Shown here: piece by piece, positions 17,508 to 25,668 of the stretch | Position numbering within the stretch: the first letter of the stretch is position 1 | Layout: each line of letters opens with the position of its first letter | NCBI GenBank assembly: GCA_903923395.1 | Contig: CAIXXM010000030.1 | Location: forward strand, 1-64,000 | Length of the DNA stretch: 64,000 nucleotides | Origin: an uncultured Acidobacteriia bacterium | GTDB taxonomy: Bacteria; Acidobacteriota; Terriglobia; Bryobacterales; Bryobacteraceae | Direction: 5' to 3' | The notes under the pieces: model-generated | Database searches by the model: none | What the model saw: only the letters and a program-made list of their open reading frames with translations | What the model was told of the DNA's origin: nothing | Translations under genes and position numbers: made by a program

Positions 17508-17680
17508 AGCTGGAAAATGCTCTCTGGGACCGGGTTCTGCAAGCCGCCGCGAAGGCTGGCTACAGCAGCCCGGAGGAACTCGTGCTGAACGCGGTGGAGA
17601 AGGAACTGGTTCGTTTGGAAGATGCCGAAGCCTCTGATGCGGTGGAGCGACGCCTGCGTGGCCTGGGGTACATCGAATGA
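17492..17680 (+). CDS. Small RHH-like protein with LRGLGYIE tail
   Basis: 62 residues from GTG at 17492, overlapping the preceding stop by 16 bases. The first half (MAKSVKLENALWDRVLQAAA, then KAGYSSPEELVLNAVEKEL) looks like a CopG/Arc-type ribbon-helix-helix. The tail ends RRLRGLGYIE, a motif resembling the C-terminal LRxLGYI seen in many sulfatase-like proteins. From memory such small proteins recur beside alkaline-phosphatase-superfamily genes, but I cannot confirm that here. It may dock to the enzyme or regulate the operon. Overlap on both sides argues it is real. Confidence 0.7.
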   Translation: MAKSVKLENALWDRVLQAAAKAGYSSPEELVLNAVEKELVRLEDAEASDAVERRLRGLGYIE

Positions 17681-18192
17681 TGCTGTATTTGCTTGCTGTA
17701 CTGTGCGGTGCTGCCGGTACGCTACTGTTCCGCCGCTTCACGAACCATGCAGCGCTGCACCGGGCCACGCGCGGCATCGTGGCGCACTGGCTTGAAATCC
17801 GACTTTACTTTGATGACCCCCGCATGGTCTGGCAAGCCCAGCGGCACTTACTGGTGTGGCACTGGCACCTGCTCCGTGCTTGCGCCCCTGCGTTCTTACT
17901 TACTGGGGCACTTACCGGCGCTGCCTGCGGCTGGCTGGAGCAAACGCTCAGTGCACCGCAGTTATTCCCGGGGCAGGTGGCTGTGCTTACCACCAAACAA
18001 GCGATCCCTGCCGGACTTATCGTGGAAGCCGGGCCTTTGCGCAACGAAGTCGCGCAAACTTCCACTTACAGAGTGCGTGCCAGTCAACATGTGCGAATAA
18101 AGGAGCTGGAACTGCCCCGCGACCACTCCTGGCTCATCCCCTTCACCCTGACACTTACCCTCACAACATGCGCGACTTTCTTACTGTGGTGA
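17677..18192 (+). CDS. Hypothetical membrane protein with SAF-like segment
   Basis: 171 residues; the start overlaps the upstream stop as ATGA. There are hydrophobic helices at about 3-18, 66-88 and 150-170. Between the last two is VLTTKQAIPAGLIVEAGPL, which resembles the first strand of SAF domains (as in CpaB or flagellar FlgA: DIPAGtvltaeDL), so an extracytoplasmic SAF-like fold is possible. I do not recognise the family. Its position between the RHH-like and sulfotransferase-like genes in an overlapping chain suggests a structural or assembly role in the same process. Confidence 0.7.
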   Translation: MMLYLLAVLCGAAGTLLFRRFTNHAALHRATRGIVAHWLEIRLYFDDPRMVWQAQRHLLVWHWHLLRACAPAFLLTGALTGAACGWLEQTLSAPQLFPGQVAVLTTKQAIPAGLIVEAGPLRNEVAQTSTYRVRASQHVRIKELELPRDHSWLIPFTLTLTLTTCATFLLW

Positions 18193-18728
18193 GCGGCGTT
18201 CCCCGCTCAGGTACTTCCATGGTGATGCGGATGCTGGAGGCTGGCGGCATGCCGTTATTGACAGATCACCTGCGTCCGCCGGACCAGTCGAATCCGCATG
18301 GGTATTTCGAATATGAACCGGTAAAACGTCTGCGCGCGGATAAGTCGTGGGTGCCTGCCACTGAGGGGAAAGCCGTCAAGGTCATCTATCGTTTGCTGCC
18401 GGAGTTGCCAGCCGGAGTGCCGGTTCGGATTTTGTTTCTTGAACGCGATCTGCGGGAGGTGCTGGCTTCACAGCGTGCAATGCTCGAAGCCCAGGGGCAG
18501 CGGGTTTCTGCCGCGGATGACGCCCTGATCCTGGCCGCATTTGAAAAGGAACTTGCGGGGGTCCGTCACTGGATGTCAGACAAGGCAAATCTCTACCTCC
18601 CGTTTGCGGTCCTGATCCAACAACCGCTGCACTGGGCGGCCTGCATCGCGGAGTTTATAGACCCCGCGCTGGACATTGCCGCCATGGCAGCGGCTGTGGA
18701 TCCCCGGCTGTATCGGAATCGCATATGA
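18168..18728 (+). CDS. Sulfotransferase-like P-loop protein
   Basis: 186 residues from ATG at 18168, overlapping the previous gene by 25 bases in another frame. The N-terminal loop GVPRSGTSMVMRMLEAGG is the 5'-phosphosulfate loop (PRSGTS) of PAPS-dependent sulfotransferases, and ILFLERDLREVLASQRAML resembles the 3'-phosphate-binding segment. At 186 residues it is shorter than typical members (250-300). It would transfer sulfate from PAPS to a hydroxyl in the cytoplasm. Kinship to other P-loop kinases cannot be excluded. Linkage to phosphodiesterase-like and sulfatase-like genes fits polymer sulfation. Confidence 0.72.
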   Translation: MRDFLTVVSGVPRSGTSMVMRMLEAGGMPLLTDHLRPPDQSNPHGYFEYEPVKRLRADKSWVPATEGKAVKVIYRLLPELPAGVPVRILFLERDLREVLASQRAMLEAQGQRVSAADDALILAAFEKELAGVRHWMSDKANLYLPFAVLIQQPLHWAACIAEFIDPALDIAAMAAAVDPRLYRNRI

Positions 18729-19678
18729 TGACCGCAGCTTCCATGACGCTGCCATCCGTTCTTCTCCTCGTAGCCCTCCCGTTGAGCGCCGCTTCTCCCG
18801 GCAAAGTGACGGAGGTTCCCGAGCCTTGTCCTGCCGGTCCGCTGGTCCGCACGAGTCGCAAACAGCTCTTGGTAGCGGTGCCCAACCTGAAGGATCTGCG
18901 CGTGCAGTTGCGCATTACGCAACCAGCACCAGAGGTTCCGCTCCGGGGCACGGTGGTTCTGGGCAGCGGAGGCAGTGGCGCAGGTTTCTATGCCGGTCCG
19001 CCGCCCGTACAGGCTTTGGTCAAAGAGTTGAGTGATATGGGCTTTCTGGTGGTGGACCGCAACTGGATTGGCGGGTGGCCCACCATGGAGGGTGGCTTGA
19101 AACCGGAGGCGGCGCGCTACGCCACACTCCTTCGCTGGGTCCATGACAGCTTACACAAAGGTGGCAGGTTTGTGGCAACCGGGAATTCCGGTGGTTCGGC
19201 GGAAATCGGCTATGCGCTGACCACTTATGGGCTCGCCGATATTCTTGACACGGCGATCCCGACCTCCGGTCCGCCAGTCGCGCGGCTCGATTACACCTGT
19301 ACCGCCGAAGCTTCTCCTGCGTGGAGCGAACTGTGTTCGTCCATCGTGCCGACAGGCGCAATGCAGTGCAAGCCAGGCTGCATGCTGGGCCCGGGCAATG
19401 GCGTGTGCCGCCAAACCGGCCCGCGACCACCGCCCGAACAACTCTTGAATGACAGCGTCGTGCACCCGGAAGCAGTGCTCTCGTATCCAAAGACCAGACT
19501 GGTCTTCCTCTTTGGCGCGCTCGATTGTGACGAACCTGTTCCCTCCGGCCTGACCTGGGCCACCAGAGTCAAGACGGAGAAGCGGATCGAGTTTGTGCCG
19601 AACACGCCGCACGCCATTATGTCGACACCAGAAGGCCGGGCGGCGATCAGACGCGTGATCGATGAGGCCACGCGCTGA
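18725..19678 (+). CDS. Exported alpha/beta hydrolase-like protein
   Basis: 317 residues; the start overlaps the sulfotransferase stop as ATGA. The leader MMTAASMTLPSVLLLVALPLS is a signal peptide. An oxyanion-like GSGGSGAGFY near residue 80 and a nucleophile elbow GNSGGSAEIG near residue 158 point to an alpha/beta hydrolase, with FGALDCDEPV and a late NTPHAIM for the Asp and His. Several cysteines in the cap region (CTAEASPAWSELC, MQCKPGCM, GNGVC) suggest disulfides in the periplasm. The substrate is unknown; an esterase acting on the product of this operon is inference. Confidence 0.75.
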   Translation: MMTAASMTLPSVLLLVALPLSAASPGKVTEVPEPCPAGPLVRTSRKQLLVAVPNLKDLRVQLRITQPAPEVPLRGTVVLGSGGSGAGFYAGPPPVQALVKELSDMGFLVVDRNWIGGWPTMEGGLKPEAARYATLLRWVHDSLHKGGRFVATGNSGGSAEIGYALTTYGLADILDTAIPTSGPPVARLDYTCTAEASPAWSELCSSIVPTGAMQCKPGCMLGPGNGVCRQTGPRPPPEQLLNDSVVHPEAVLSYPKTRLVFLFGALDCDEPVPSGLTWATRVKTEKRIEFVPNTPHAIMSTPEGRAAIRRVIDEATR

Positions 19679-20304
19679 TGGCGAATCCCTGGCTGCAAAT
19701 CCCCTTGGCGGATTACGAAGGCCACATGCAGTCCGCCGGGGTAGAGCAACTGGCCGTGCTTTCCCGGCTGTTTGGAGAAGTTCTCCACCTCTGCAAGCCG
19801 GCTTCTGTTGCCATTTTGGGGGTAGCCGGAGGAAACGGACTGGAACATATCGATAGCAGCGTGACTGGGCGGATTGCCGGGGTGGATCTGAACCCGGAAT
19901 ATCTTGCCATTGCGCGGGAGAGGTTTTCTCACCTGCAGGGGCTCGAACTGCATTGCGTTGATTTGTCGATTTCGAGACTGCGACTCGCGCCATTGGAACT
20001 GGTGCACGCGGCTCTGGTGTTCGAGCATGCCGGTGTAGGGCTGTGCCTCGAAAACGCGTTGTCTCTGGTTGCACCCGGAGGCGTTTTCTCGGTTATCCTG
20101 CAACTGCCGAGTGAGATATCGCAGGGTGTTGCGGCGAGTCCGTTCGCGTCCATTCAACTGTTGAAGCCGAACTTCGCCTTGATCGATGTGGCTTGGTTCC
20201 GGCAAACGATTGCGGCGCGGGGCTTTGTCCTGTCGCAGGAAGCTACGCATTCGCTGGCGGGTGGGAAGAGCTTTTGGGCCGGGTGTTTTGCGCGGGATTT
20301 ATAA
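19678..20304 (+). CDS. Class I SAM-dependent methyltransferase
   Basis: 208 residues; the ATG shares its first base with the TGA stop of the preceding gene. The SAM-binding Rossmann motif I is VAILGVAGGNGLEHI (residues 42-56), followed by the acidic strand GRIAGVDLNPEYLAIARERF and LELHCVDLS. The post-motif ALSLVAPGGVFSVI is typical. It is a cytoplasmic small-molecule or lipid-type methyltransferase with unknown acceptor. It is the last gene of the overlapping chain begun at 13888. Confidence 0.85.
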   Translation: MANPWLQIPLADYEGHMQSAGVEQLAVLSRLFGEVLHLCKPASVAILGVAGGNGLEHIDSSVTGRIAGVDLNPEYLAIARERFSHLQGLELHCVDLSISRLRLAPLELVHAALVFEHAGVGLCLENALSLVAPGGVFSVILQLPSEISQGVAASPFASIQLLKPNFALIDVAWFRQTIAARGFVLSQEATHSLAGGKSFWAGCFARDL

Positions 20305-20354
20305 CGCCAGCATTTTCTCTGTTACCTTTTTCCGCCAAATGCTTACCGCGTAGT

Positions 20355-21416
20355 GTGGACATCTTCCGAACCCCCATCCTGGCCATCGCCCTGGCTATCT
20401 GCCCGACTTTGCCGGCCTTCTCCGAGGTGGCGCTGCAATACAGCGGTTCTTTCGGCTCCTCCGGCAGCGGAACCGGGCAGTTCAGTTCCATTGCAGGCGT
20501 GGCCGTGGACAGTGCAGGCAATGTCTATGTCGCTGACCAGGCGAATAACCGGATCGACCGTTTTAATCCGAATGACTTCGCCGGTACCTTTACCTCCTTC
20601 GGCTCCGCAGGCGCTGGCAGCGGCCAGTTCAATCATGTGTCCGGTGTCGCTGTGGACGGTGCCGGAAACATCTATGTCGCGGACCAGGGTAACAATCGGA
20701 TTGACGTTTTTCAGCCGAATGACTTTTCGGGAACCTTTACATCCTTCGGCGCGGCGGGCTCTGGAAATGGCCAATTTGCTGCCCCTTCAGGCTTAACTGT
20801 GGACGGTGCCGGAAACGTCTATGTGGCGGACTCCAATAACAACCGGATCGACCGCTTCAATCCGAATAACTTCGCCGGAACCTTCACATCCTTCGGGTCT
20901 GCGGGCTCTGGAAACGGCCAATTTGAATTCCCTGATGCGGTTACCGTCGATAGCTCGGGGCAAGTTTCCGTGGCGGATGGATTTAACTTCCGGCTGGATC
21001 GTTTTGATCCCACTAACTTCGTTGGTACTTTCGCCACCTTCGGCACCTACGGGCACGGCAGCGGACAAATCACCGGGGTAACGGGGCTCGCGGCAGATAA
21101 CGCGGGCAATATTTATGCGGCTGACACCGGGAACCACCGGATCGACGTGTTTGACCCCGCCAACTTTGCGGCGACATTTATCAGTTTCGGCAGTGCCGGT
21201 TCTGGACCTGGACAATTCAGCGGCTCTCTGGGCGTGGCCGTGGATCGTGCCGGGGACGTGTTCGTCTCAGACGCGCAGAACAACCGGATTGTGGAACTTT
21301 CCTCAGCGACAGTCGCAGCGCCCGAGCCCTCGTCCTTCCTGCTGGCGGGTTGCGGAGTAATTCTGGCGGGCATCTGCCGGCACCAACGGGGCTGGTTCCG
21401 GACATCCCGCCGCTAA
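20355..21416 (+). CDS. NHL-repeat propeller protein with PEP-CTERM sorting signal
   Basis: 353 residues from GTG at 20355 (VDIFRTPILAIALAICPTLP is a signal peptide). It contains five full 49-residue repeats and a partial sixth of the type GVAVDSAGNVYVADQANNRI followed by FxPNxFAGTFTSFGSAGSGxGQF, an NHL six-bladed propeller. The C-terminus is APEPSSFLLAGCGVILAGIC then basic residues, a canonical PEP-CTERM tripartite tail recognised by exosortase. It should be exported, cleaved and presented at the surface or in matrix. No exosortase gene is in this window. It starts 50 bases after the methyltransferase, so separate transcription is possible. Confidence 0.87.
   Translation: MDIFRTPILAIALAICPTLPAFSEVALQYSGSFGSSGSGTGQFSSIAGVAVDSAGNVYVADQANNRIDRFNPNDFAGTFTSFGSAGAGSGQFNHVSGVAVDGAGNIYVADQGNNRIDVFQPNDFSGTFTSFGAAGSGNGQFAAPSGLTVDGAGNVYVADSNNNRIDRFNPNNFAGTFTSFGSAGSGNGQFEFPDAVTVDSSGQVSVADGFNFRLDRFDPTNFVGTFATFGTYGHGSGQITGVTGLAADNAGNIYAADTGNHRIDVFDPANFAATFISFGSAGSGPGQFSGSLGVAVDRAGDVFVSDAQNNRIVELSSATVAAPEPSSFLLAGCGVILAGICRHQRGWFRTSRR
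20472..21290 (+). repeat. 147-base tandem repeats within the NHL gene
   Basis: The DNA encodes about five and a half tandem units of 49 codons. Units one to three are close copies at the DNA level (for example the shared run AACCGGATCGACCG and CCTTCGG motifs), while units four to six have diverged. This suggests recent unit duplication within the propeller gene. Confidence 0.75.
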
Positions 21417-21505
21417 CTCACCGAAATCGCTAAAGAAAAGCTCATTCGACCTATCCCGATTCTTCTGAAGCCTCCATGCGCCTGGACGCGATAAACTATT
21501 GGTTT

Positions 21506-21532
21506 CGCGGACATTTTGCATGTTCGTCCGCG
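21506..21532. other. Inverted repeat in the gnd leader (weak terminator or regulatory hairpin)
   Basis: CGCGGAC (21506-21512) and GTCCGCG (21526-21532) pair around a 13-base loop, 90 bases after the NHL stop and 70 before the gnd start. No strong T-run follows. It may terminate the NHL transcript or structure the gnd leader. Confidence 0.3.
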
Positions 21533-21601
21533 TCTAAATACTTTCACGAAAGACTCCGGACCCCGCCCGAGTGCGTACGCCGTCCGGCTTGAGGAGCGCG
21601 A

Positions 21602-23059
21602 ATGCAAGCAGAGAGCTGTGATATCGGACTGATTGGTTTGGCAGTAATGGGCCAGAACCTCGTCCTCAACATGAATGACCATGGATTCAAGGTCGCGGTC
21701 TATAACCGCACCACCTCCAAGGTAGACGAGTTCATCCAGAACGAAGCCAAGGGCACCGAAGTTGTCGGTACCCACTCCATCCCCGAACTGATCTCAGTAC
21801 TCAAGGCCCCGCGCCGCGTCATGCTCATGGTCAAGGCCGGTGACACGGTGGACCAGATGATTGACGCGCTGGTTCCGCACATGGCCCCGGGTGACATCAT
21901 CATCGACGGCGGCAACTCTCTATTCACGGATTCCAACCGCCGCACCAAGGCGCTGGCCGAAAAGGGCATTCAGTTCATCGGCACCGGCGTTTCCGGTGGT
22001 GAAGAAGGCGCCCGCACCGGTCCGTCCATCATGCCCGGCGGCAACAAGGAAGCCTGGCCGCATGTGAAGGATATCTTCCAGTCCATCGCCGCAAAGGTCG
22101 AAGACGGTTCCCCGTGCTGCGACTGGGTGGGCGAAGATGGTGCCGGCCACTACGTGAAGATGGTCCACAACGGCATTGAATACGGCGATATGCAGCTGAT
22201 CTGCGAAGCCTATGACCTGCTGAAGACCGGCCTCGGGCTCACCGCTGACGAACTGCACGAAGTGTTCACCGATTGGAACAAGGGCGAACTCGACAGTTAC
22301 CTGATTGAAATCACCAGTGAAATCTTCGCCAAGAAAGACGACGACGGCGAACCGATGGTCGATAAGATCCTGGATACCGCGGGTCAGAAGGGTACCGGCA
22401 AGTGGACCGGCATCAGCGCTCTCGATCTCGGCATGCCTGTGACACTCATCGGTGAAGCGGTGTTTGCCCGCTGCCTCTCTTCCATGAAGAATGAGCGCGT
22501 CCAGGCCAGCAGCGTCCTCAACGGACCCTCGGCGATCAAGGCGGAAGACAAGGCCGCGTTCATCGAAGATGTGCGCCGGGCGCTGTATTGCTCGAAGATC
22601 ATTTCTTACGCGCAGGGCTACATGCTGCTGCAGGCGGCCGCGAAGGAAATGGGCTGGAAGCTCAACCTCGGTGGCATCGCTCTGATGTGGCGCGGTGGCT
22701 GCATCATCCGCAGCCGCTTCCTCGGCAAGATCAAGGACGCTTACGACAAGAACCCTGATCTCAACAACCTGCTGCTCGATGAGTTCTTCTCAACCACGTT
22801 GAATGAATACCAGGCATCCTGGCGCAAGGGCGTGATCCGCGCCATTGAAGCCGGTGTCGCCACCCCCGCGTTCTCGACCGCACTTTCGTTCTATGACGGC
22901 TTCCGCACTGCCCGCCTGCCCGCGAACCTGCTGCAGGCACAGCGCGACTTCTTCGGCGCCCACACCTATGAGCGCGTGGACAAGCCCCGCGGCGAGTTCT
23001 TCCACACCAACTGGACCGGACGCGGCGGACGCGTTTCTTCCAGCACTTATAACGTCTAA
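21602..23059 (+). CDS. gnd: 6-phosphogluconate dehydrogenase, decarboxylating
   Basis: 485 residues, full length for the long NADP-type family. GAGGAG sits ahead of ATG at 21602. The Rossmann motif GLIGLAVMGQNLVLNM and the partner VYNRTTSKVDEF are at the N-terminus. The substrate and catalytic region has GTGVSGGEEGARTGPSIMPGG, then the catalytic Lys in GAGHYVKMVHNGIEYGDMQ. The C-terminal tail FHTNWTGRGG matches known enzymes. It oxidises 6-phosphogluconate to ribulose 5-phosphate with NADP+ in the pentose phosphate pathway. A PfkB-type kinase starts 15 bases downstream, so the two form a sugar-acid operon. Confidence 0.96.
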   Translation: MQAESCDIGLIGLAVMGQNLVLNMNDHGFKVAVYNRTTSKVDEFIQNEAKGTEVVGTHSIPELISVLKAPRRVMLMVKAGDTVDQMIDALVPHMAPGDIIIDGGNSLFTDSNRRTKALAEKGIQFIGTGVSGGEEGARTGPSIMPGGNKEAWPHVKDIFQSIAAKVEDGSPCCDWVGEDGAGHYVKMVHNGIEYGDMQLICEAYDLLKTGLGLTADELHEVFTDWNKGELDSYLIEITSEIFAKKDDDGEPMVDKILDTAGQKGTGKWTGISALDLGMPVTLIGEAVFARCLSSMKNERVQASSVLNGPSAIKAEDKAAFIEDVRRALYCSKIISYAQGYMLLQAAAKEMGWKLNLGGIALMWRGGCIIRSRFLGKIKDAYDKNPDLNNLLLDEFFSTTLNEYQASWRKGVIRAIEAGVATPAFSTALSFYDGFRTARLPANLLQAQRDFFGAHTYERVDKPRGEFFHTNWTGRGGRVSSSTYNV

Positions 23060-23074
23060 CTGGAGCCTACGAAC

Positions 23075-24151
23075 ATGAGCCTCAACATCCGCCCCGACGG
23101 CGCTCTCGACTTCCTTTCTCTCGGTGCCCTGGTGCACCGTCTCGACCCCGGCATCATTCCGTTCCGCAAGGCGACGGAATGTGCCATCCATGTCAGTGGC
23201 GGCGAATTCAACTGCGCTGCCAACCTCTCTGACTGCTTCCAGTTGAACACCGGCGTTGCCAGCGCCATGGTGAACTACCCCATCGGCGAACTGGTTGCCG
23301 AACGCGTGAAGGCCATGGGCGTCCGTCCGTTCTACAAGAAGTTTGAACACAACGGCGTCAACGGCCCCAACATCGCCGCGGTTTACAGCGATCAGGGCAA
23401 GGGCGTCCGCGCCCCGGTAGTGTTCTACAACCGTTGCAATGAAGCGGCGGCGCAATTGAAGCCGGGCGACTTCGACTGGGACGCCATCTTCGGACAGGGC
23501 GTTCGCTGGTTCCACTCGGGCGGTATCTTCGCGGCTCTTTCCTCCACAACGGCGGAACTGATCATCGAAGCGATGAAGGCGGCGAAGAAGCACGGCGCCG
23601 TGACCTCTTTCGATCTGAACTTCCGCGAAAAGCTGTGGAAGATCTCGGGCGGTGCCGATAAGGCCGTCGAGGTCATCGCGCGCATCGTGGAACACGTCGA
23701 TGTGCTGGTGGGCAACGAAGAAGATCTGCAGAAGGGCCTTGGCATTCCGGGACCCGAAGTGGCTGCCACTTCGAAGCTCGACCCCAGCGCCTTCTTCAGC
23801 ATGATGGACAACGTGCTCAAGATCCACCCGCATGTGAAGGTGGTTGCCACCACTTTGCGGGAAGTCCACACCACGAACCGGCATAGCTGGAGCGCAGTTG
23901 CTTGGATGGATGGCAAGACCTACCAGGCTCCCACGGCGGAACTCGATGTTCATGACCGTGTGGGTGGTGGTGACGGCTTCGCGGCTGGTTTCATCTACGG
24001 TCTGCTCAACGGAGAAACTCCGGAAGAGTCGATCAAGCTCGGCTGGGCACACGGCGCGTTGCTCACCACTTTCCCCGGCGACACCACGATGGCCACCATC
24101 GACCAGGTGCGCGCCTTCGCCAAGGGTGGTTCTGCCCGCATCCAGCGCTAG
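23075..24151 (+). CDS. PfkB family sugar kinase (2-keto-3-deoxygluconate kinase-like)
   Basis: 358 residues. The ribokinase fold shows the N-terminal SGGEFNCAANLSDCF substrate loop (a GGA/GGxxxN equivalent) and the PfkB signature VHDRVGGGDGFAAGFIYGL, in which the Asp is the catalytic base. SFDLNFREKLW and VLVGNEEDL are typical of KDG kinases. It phosphorylates a sugar or sugar acid with ATP in the cytoplasm; 2-keto-3-deoxygluconate is the best guess, since gnd precedes it by 15 bases, but fructokinase activity is possible. The next gene begins 11 bases downstream. Confidence 0.87.
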   Translation: MSLNIRPDGALDFLSLGALVHRLDPGIIPFRKATECAIHVSGGEFNCAANLSDCFQLNTGVASAMVNYPIGELVAERVKAMGVRPFYKKFEHNGVNGPNIAAVYSDQGKGVRAPVVFYNRCNEAAAQLKPGDFDWDAIFGQGVRWFHSGGIFAALSSTTAELIIEAMKAAKKHGAVTSFDLNFREKLWKISGGADKAVEVIARIVEHVDVLVGNEEDLQKGLGIPGPEVAATSKLDPSAFFSMMDNVLKIHPHVKVVATTLREVHTTNRHSWSAVAWMDGKTYQAPTAELDVHDRVGGGDGFAAGFIYGLLNGETPEESIKLGWAHGALLTTFPGDTTMATIDQVRAFAKGGSARIQR

Positions 24152-24162
24152 AGACACTCTGC

Positions 24163-25089
24163 ATGGCTTCCTCTTGCCTCATCGTCGGTGCCGGCCTGGC
24201 GGGTATTACCGCCGGCCGGCGGCTGCGTGAAGCAGGCTGGAAAGTAACGCTTCTCGATAAAGGCCGCGTACCCGGTGGCCGCATGGCAACGCGGCGCATC
24301 GGGCAGGCGGTCTTTGACCACGGTGCCCAGTTTTTCACCGTTCGTGATCCCCGCTTTCAACGCGAGGTGGACCGCTGGCTGATTGAAGGAATCGCGCGCA
24401 CCTGGTTCAAGCAGGAAGGCCATACCCGCTACGTCGGTGTTGGCGGGATGAACAGTATTCCCGCGGAACTTGCCCGCGGTTTGGATGTGCATTGTTCGAT
24501 ACATGTGGAGAGTATCGATAAAGGCTGGCAGGCGACCGCCCGCAGCGGCGAAGTCTTCGAAGCCGATGCCTTGATCCTGACGCCGCCGGTGGAGCAGTCT
24601 CTTGCCCTCTTGCCGGCACAAATCCCCGTGGCTCTCCGCGCCGAGCTTTTGACGATACAGTATCTACCTTGTTTTGCCGTGATGGCGGCAACAACGCAGT
24701 CCAGCCGTATCCCGGCTCCTGGTTACTTCCGGCCGGAGAGCGGGGAAGTGGCTTGGCTGGCGGATAACGAACAAAAGGGCATTTCGACGGTGCCTTCCAT
24801 CACGATCCACGCAACACCGGAATTCACCGCAGCCTACTGGGATGCTCCCCGGGATGATGTAGGCAACCGGCTGATCAGTTCCGCCGCACCCTGGATTTGT
24901 GGGGAAATTGTGGAGCGGCAGGTCCACCGCTGGAAATACAGCAACGTGACCGGAGTACATCCAGAGAGATATCTATGCGTGCAGGATCCGCAACCGGTTC
25001 TCTTCGCCGGTGATGCATTTGGCGGACCCCGCGTGGAAGGTGCTTACCTTTCGGGCTTGTCCGCGGCAGAAGCGCTGCTCGCGCTATAG
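24163..25089 (+). CDS. NAD(P)/FAD-dependent oxidoreductase (renalase-like)
   Basis: 308 residues. The N-terminal dinucleotide-binding motif is SCLIVGAGLAGITAGRRLRE (GxGxxG), followed by the FAD-type segment VTLLDKGRVPGGRMATRR. The C-terminus has the second FAD-contact motif VLFAGDAFGGPRVEGAYLSG. This architecture matches bacterial renalase-like and amine-oxidase-like flavoproteins that oxidise reduced-pyridine-nucleotide isomers or amines; the substrate is not certain. It follows the kinase gene by 11 bases and ends 6 bases inside the convergent hydrolase gene. Confidence 0.85.
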   Translation: MASSCLIVGAGLAGITAGRRLREAGWKVTLLDKGRVPGGRMATRRIGQAVFDHGAQFFTVRDPRFQREVDRWLIEGIARTWFKQEGHTRYVGVGGMNSIPAELARGLDVHCSIHVESIDKGWQATARSGEVFEADALILTPPVEQSLALLPAQIPVALRAELLTIQYLPCFAVMAATTQSSRIPAPGYFRPESGEVAWLADNEQKGISTVPSITIHATPEFTAAYWDAPRDDVGNRLISSAAPWICGEIVERQVHRWKYSNVTGVHPERYLCVQDPQPVLFAGDAFGGPRVEGAYLSGLSAAEALLAL

Positions 25090-25668
25090 AACATCCTGCA
25101 TCGTCACAAGGTGGCCACCCGCTGCCACAAAGTGTTCGATCACTTCATCACCCTGCGCGCCATTGAGCGCGGCAATCGCATCCGTCACCAGCGAAACCTT
25201 ACGCCCGGTCTTCAATAGACCGCTCACCGCGCACTTCACGCAGTATTCGGTGAACGCACCATAGACCACGCAATCATTGATCTCCAGTTGGTGCAGGACA
25301 TCAATCAGATTTGGATTTGTGAATAGATCGAGGTCGTCTTTCTCGAGCAGTATCTGCTCGTAGCCCCGGAGGTCGATGTTACTCAGGATGTTGGGGACGA
25401 TGATTCTTTTGGCAGCGAGCAGGGAGGCTGGTTTCTGTTGGCCAACGGTTCCGGCGATGCAGTGCGGCGGCCAAACTCGGAACTCCGCAGCGTTCTCGGG
25501 ATGACTGCAAACAGAAGAAATCAAGGGGATGCCCGCACTCACTGCGTGGGCGTTGAGCCGCCGCACCGGTTCGATGAGGTTTTCACCACCGGGACCGTAC
25601 AAGGCTCCTCCGGCATAGAGGAAATCAATCTGTGTGTCGATATCGAAGAAGGCACGCATGGGTTTCAA
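25084..25668 (-). CDS. Isochorismatase-family cysteine hydrolase, nicotinamidase-like
   Basis: 194 residues. It has the catalytic Asp in FDIDTQIDF, the segment VWPPHCIAGT typical of nicotinamidases, a candidate catalytic Lys in LLEKDDLDLF, and the nucleophile Cys in GAFTEYCVKCA. The usual DxHxxxH metal site is altered to SVCSHPENAAEF, so metal binding may differ. It probably converts nicotinamide to nicotinate, since its start overlaps (ATGA) the nicotinate phosphoribosyltransferase gene, giving two consecutive NAD salvage steps. Another isochorismatase-type activity is the alternative. Confidence 0.85.
   Translation of the reverse strand: MKPMRAFFDIDTQIDFLYAGGALYGPGGENLIEPVRRLNAHAVSAGIPLISSVCSHPENAAEFRVWPPHCIAGTVGQQKPASLLAAKRIIVPNILSNIDLRGYEQILLEKDDLDLFTNPNLIDVLHQLEINDCVVYGAFTEYCVKCAVSGLLKTGRKVSLVTDAIAALNGAQGDEVIEHFVAAGGHLVTMQDVL

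Noticed and set aside
17856-18167. Extended start of the sulfotransferase-like protein
   Set aside because: This stretch codes for the membrane protein in another frame; the P-loop begins normally a few residues after ATG 18168.
22790-24157. A 455-codon open frame on the minus strand opposite gnd and the PfkB kinase
   Set aside because: It is an antisense shadow of two convincingly coding genes; its product has no recognisable domain.
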